Shown here: in pieces, positions 30,376-64,000 of the stretch
Numbering within the stretch: the first letter of the stretch is position 1
Layout: each line of letters starts with the position of its first letter
Source: Cacajao melanocephalus
Taxonomy: Eukaryota; Chordata; Mammalia; Primates; Pitheciidae
Reading direction: 5' to 3'
NCBI GenBank assembly: GCA_963573385.1
Contig: CAUYLG010026995.1
Coordinates: 82,208 to 146,207 of the forward strand
DNA length: 64,000 nucleotides
Translations under genes and position numbers: made by a program
The notes under the pieces: model-generated
What the model was told of the DNA's origin: nothing
Database searches by the model: none
Seen by the model: the letters and a program-made list of their open reading frames with translations, nothing else

Positions 30376-30479
30376 TGTATAATGCAAATATTCTAGAAAA
30401 CAAAAAAATCTGAAATCCAAAACACTTCAGGTCCCAAGCATTGTAGATAAGGAATGCTCAACCTCTACTTAAGTATACT

Positions 30480-31364
<885 letters not shown>

Positions 31365-31553
31365 TGTAGGTTGTTTGAAGCAGTATAAAAGAATAACTTT
31401 TCTAAACTGCTATTTTTAATTTTGGGATCCATTAAGAAAAAAAATCTGAAGTATGTTTGGAGGAATATGCAATGATTATCTAAAAATGTATAAAATATAA
31501 ACTAAGAGATTTAAAAAAGTATTAATATTAAGTGAAACAGTGTAAGCTTCTGA

Positions 31554-32332
<779 letters not shown>

Positions 32333-32527
32333 TTGGTAGCTAGAAGTAAGGCGCAGCAAGTCAAAGGCCCTAAATCTGGGGTTGGCTTAGTTGAGGAGGT
32401 AGGGCTTTGGGCAGTGAGACTTCTTGCCAACAGAGGTCAAGGTGAGGTTGAGACTTCCTGCCACAGAGATGAAGGTGGTAGATCTTCAGAGTGCTGGCAT
32501 GTGTTGGTGGCTTCTTGCCTCTTTTCA

Positions 32528-32647
32528 GCAAGGCCCTACAAGAGAATTGTGACTTCAGCAAAGCCCTATAAGAGAAATGTGACTGGAGCAAAGCCCTGCA
32601 AGATAAATGTGACATGGGCTAAGGTTAACAAGTCTGCAGTGATGCAA
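32528..32647 (+). repeat. 30-bp tandem repeat, four units
   Basis: Units begin GCAAGGCCCTACAAGAGAA at 32528, 32558, 32588 and a diverged 32618. Thirty is a multiple of three, so in the open frame each unit gives a ten-residue motif such as AKPYKRNVTG. Confidence 0.85.
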
Positions 32648-33512
32648 GGGAAAATAGGTTTGTTGAGAGAATTGCTTTTTATCTGTCATATAAATTGACC
32701 AAGTCCCAAATCTGAAGCCCTGAAGAATTGAAAAAGTCAACTACTACTGTACTCCAAACTGAAACATTTATAAGTAAAGGCTCTGAGGGAGCTATTAAAA
32801 CTTTCTCAACCTTTTTCAAGAAGCTTCCCTTAAGAATTTTGTGCCAAATAATGGAAGAGATCAGATTAAGACTGTTGTCATCCCATCCAAGCCTACAGTC
32901 TCAAAGGATCACAAGGAGGTACCATTCCTGTAAGAACAAAGGGGATGGAGAACGCACAGAGGCCAGCAAGTAAATGATGAGGTTCTTTGTTAAAAACAGT
33001 GCCTTTTAGCTTTGTTAAAACTGTCCATGGAAATGATTGAAGACAACAGTCCAGAAACTTACTAAATTTTTAGGAATCCACTTGGCCAAGAAACAGAACA
33101 AAACAGTAACAAAAACCGAAACCTGGCCTGCAACAGCCTGTAGCTGTTACTGATCTATACTCTAATTCCCAAGCCTACCCCCAGACTCACAATTATAGGA
33201 AGTGAACTGCTAAGGCTGCCCAGCTCCAAGACGAGTATACTTTCCAATGCCCATTCAGATTGTATCTGAAAATTAATGTACAATAAAAACCTCCCAGAAA
33301 GCAAAACCAAGGCCCCCGAGAACATTAGATAAAGGAATTCCTCTTAGAAAGGTGAATCAGGGGTTGCCTGATGGGCAAACCAAGAAATATATTTATGGAC
33401 TATAACAGAGAGATTTATTCATTTTTGGCAAGTGATACTTTCAAATTGCTATGTATCAGTGACTGCTGTATTTCTAATTCTCCCCTTTTCTAAAAGGTCA
33501 ATTTTAGAGCGC

Positions 33513-33816
33513 CTGGGCATGGTGGCTCATGCCAATAATTCCACTGCTTTGGGAGGCTGAGGCAAGAAGATTGCTTGAGACCAGGAGTTTAAGACTAGCC
33601 TGAGCAACATAGCAAGACTCCATCTCTACAAAAAAAAAAATGTTTAAATTAGCCAGGTGTTTGTGGCATGTGCCTGTAGTCTTAGCTACTAGGGAGACTG
33701 AGGTGGAAGGATCACTTGAGCCCAGGAGTTCAAGGCTGCAGTGAGCTATGATGGCACCACTATACTCTAGACTGGATAACAGAGTGAGACCCTGTCTCTA
33801 AAAAAATTAAAAAGGT
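33513..33816 (+). mobile_element. Alu, full length
   Basis: Diverged, with CCAATAATTCCACTGC at the start. Confidence 0.9.
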
Positions 33817-34139
33817 CAGTTTTCCTGCACCTTTGCATTATGCATCTGGTGCTCTTGGGGCAGAAAACTTGTCTTTTAGTTTGTAGGTGGCCAGAACACA
33901 AGGAGCCACACCCTAACACGATGAGGGGGACTGTCCCCAGACAGCGTGGTCTTTCATCTAATATGCAATAATGGACCGGATTTCTGGTGGTTTCTCTTTG
34001 GGGAGAGAGGAGTGAGTGTTTTCTATCTCAGAAGAAGAACATACACAGAAATTTAGGTAGCCAACAAGGCTGACTGAGGTTAAAATTGAAAGCTGTCTAC
34101 CTATCAGTGTGACCCTCTTCCCTCCTTCCTTAGTAAAAG

Positions 34140-34515
34140 AATCCAACTTTTAGCTGGTCACATTGCCACATGGACTTCTCAGCCTCCCTAGCAGCTAGGT
34201 GTGGCCATCAGTGTGACCCAGTTCTGGTTGAGACATAAGTTCATGTGCTGCTGGTTCTGGAAAATGGCCTCAGGGAAGCTAACTCAAGTAGAGAAAGTCC
34301 AATTTCTTGCCTTCTCCACACCCTCCAGGAGCAAACTTGAACAGTGAGAGTGAGGTAACCTGAGGATAAAAATCATGCACTGAGGATAGAGCAGAAAGAT
34401 AGGAACTTGGACACCACCTACTTCTACACTTCTTTAATGTAAGAAAAAAACTCCTATTTAGTTTAAACCGCTGTTATCTTTGGTTTTTCTGTTGTATATA
34501 ATAGAACCTAATCTC
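34140..34515 (+). repeat. Old LTR-like segment, right
   Basis: CAGCCTCCCTAGCAGCTAGGTGTGGCC to GTATATAATAGAACCTAATCTC. Confidence 0.45.
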
Positions 34516-34969
34516 AAATGATAAAGTATAGAGCAAAATTTTAAAAAATGAAAAATGACCTGAAGTGATAACAAAAGTTATTCAGGTGAAGAATTTTTAG
34601 CAGTTGAGGGTGCCAAAAGTAGAAAAAGGTTACCAAGAAACACAGGGAAATGCTATGGGCTTTTCATAATTATTAATATCAAAGAGCCATTTATTGAAAG
34701 AAGGAATGATAAGCACCCATAAAGAATATCTATGTTTATGAGAAAGTGGGAGCAATCTAATTTAAAAGCAATGGGCAATGTTTTCTCACTTAAATAGTTC
34801 CTAATAGTTACACTAACTTATGGCATAAAACCCCTTAATTAAATCACTAAAGGAGAACAGAAGAAATAGAGGAGCTGTGTGACAGTGAGAGCAGAGAGCG
34901 GATAGTGAGTTTGTGTTCTTCCTGGTTGTGATAGACTTCAATCCTTTAATGTCTGTGTCCAAGAAAAAG

Positions 34970-63676
<28,707 letters not shown>

Positions 63677-63804
63677 CTGTAAACAAAATTAATAAATTAG
63701 TTTTAGCTATTACATTCCATTTTGAGACAAATGCAACAGCTTAAAAACAGGGTTATAATACATTAGTGATAAATGCTTTTGACTAATTTAGATAAATTTT
63801 TTTT

Positions 63805-63912
63805 GAAAGAAAGAAAAAGAGAGAAAAGAAGAAAGAAAGAAAGAAAGTGAAAGAAAGGAAAAAAAAGAATGAAAGAGAGAAAGAGGAAGAGAAAGAGGGA
63901 GAGAGAACGGGA
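63805..63912 (+). repeat. (GAAA/GAGA)n purine tract
   Basis: Purine-only run followed by a short Alu-like scrap (TTCTATTGCCCAGGC). Confidence 0.88.
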
Positions 63913-64000
63913 TTCTTGTTCTATTGCCCAGGCTAGAATGCAGTCTAAAAATGGGTATTAAAAAACCTCTTTTATGCCAATAATTGTGCTTAACAATGGA

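Larger units (their letters stand above)
32333..33950 (+). repeat. Possible internal part of an old LTR element
   Basis: Lies between two related LTR-like segments and contains a 121-codon open frame (32333-32698) with a 30-bp tandem repeat. An Alu interrupts at 33513. No retroviral protein was recognised. Confidence 0.35.

Overview
This is a vertebrate nuclear genomic window from a primate. It holds about sixty Alu copies on both strands and several L1 elements, and its genes are short exons with consensus splice sites spread over long repeat-filled introns. It matches the human 11p15.1 neighbourhood NUCB2 - NCR3LG1 read on the opposite strand: both genes lie on the minus strand, with NUCB2 (high coordinates) upstream of NCR3LG1 (low coordinates). 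The NCR3LG1 exons differ at many residues from the human protein as I remember it, while NUCB2 is almost unchanged. I therefore infer a non-human primate, possibly a New World monkey; that finer placement is weak.

Region by region. 1-2300 is a decayed endogenous retrovirus on the minus strand: an env transmembrane remnant, one LTR, a tRNA-Gly-like primer binding site, then leader sequence running off the window edge. 2769-18440 carries four coding exons of NCR3LG1 (B7-H6): signal peptide, IgV, IgC and transmembrane. The cytoplasmic-tail exon was not found. Its introns hold an old L1 (about 5400-10560), MaLR-like LTRs, many Alus, and a CpG-rich block with an uninterrupted (CTG)11. The CpG-island promoter of NCR3LG1 is at about 18100-18830. 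18830-34970 is mostly repeats, but contains a possible alternative 3' exon of NUCB2 near 28.8 kb that is in the right phase. 34970-63676 carries ten NUCB2 exons encoding residues 85-420 (human numbering), including the nesfatin-1 C-terminal end and its Lys-Arg cleavage site, both EF-hands, the leucine-zipper-like coiled coil and the canonical stop. The first NUCB2 exons lie beyond the right edge.

The two genes are not functionally linked in the sequence. NUCB2 encodes a secreted and Golgi Ca2+-binding protein and the precursor of nesfatin-1. NCR3LG1 encodes a membrane ligand for the NK-cell receptor NKp30. The most unusual structures are a 290-bp near-perfect palindrome built of AGATCT hexamers (57264-57553), a tandem duplication of the NUCB2 terminal exon (period about 168 bp), the env-LTR-PBS retroviral junction just downstream of the NCR3LG1 transmembrane exon, and the phase-compatible alternative NUCB2 exon. 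I found no prokaryotic-type system, CRISPR array or tRNA/rRNA gene. Exon ends were placed by hand from splice sites and reading phase; repeat ends are approximate.
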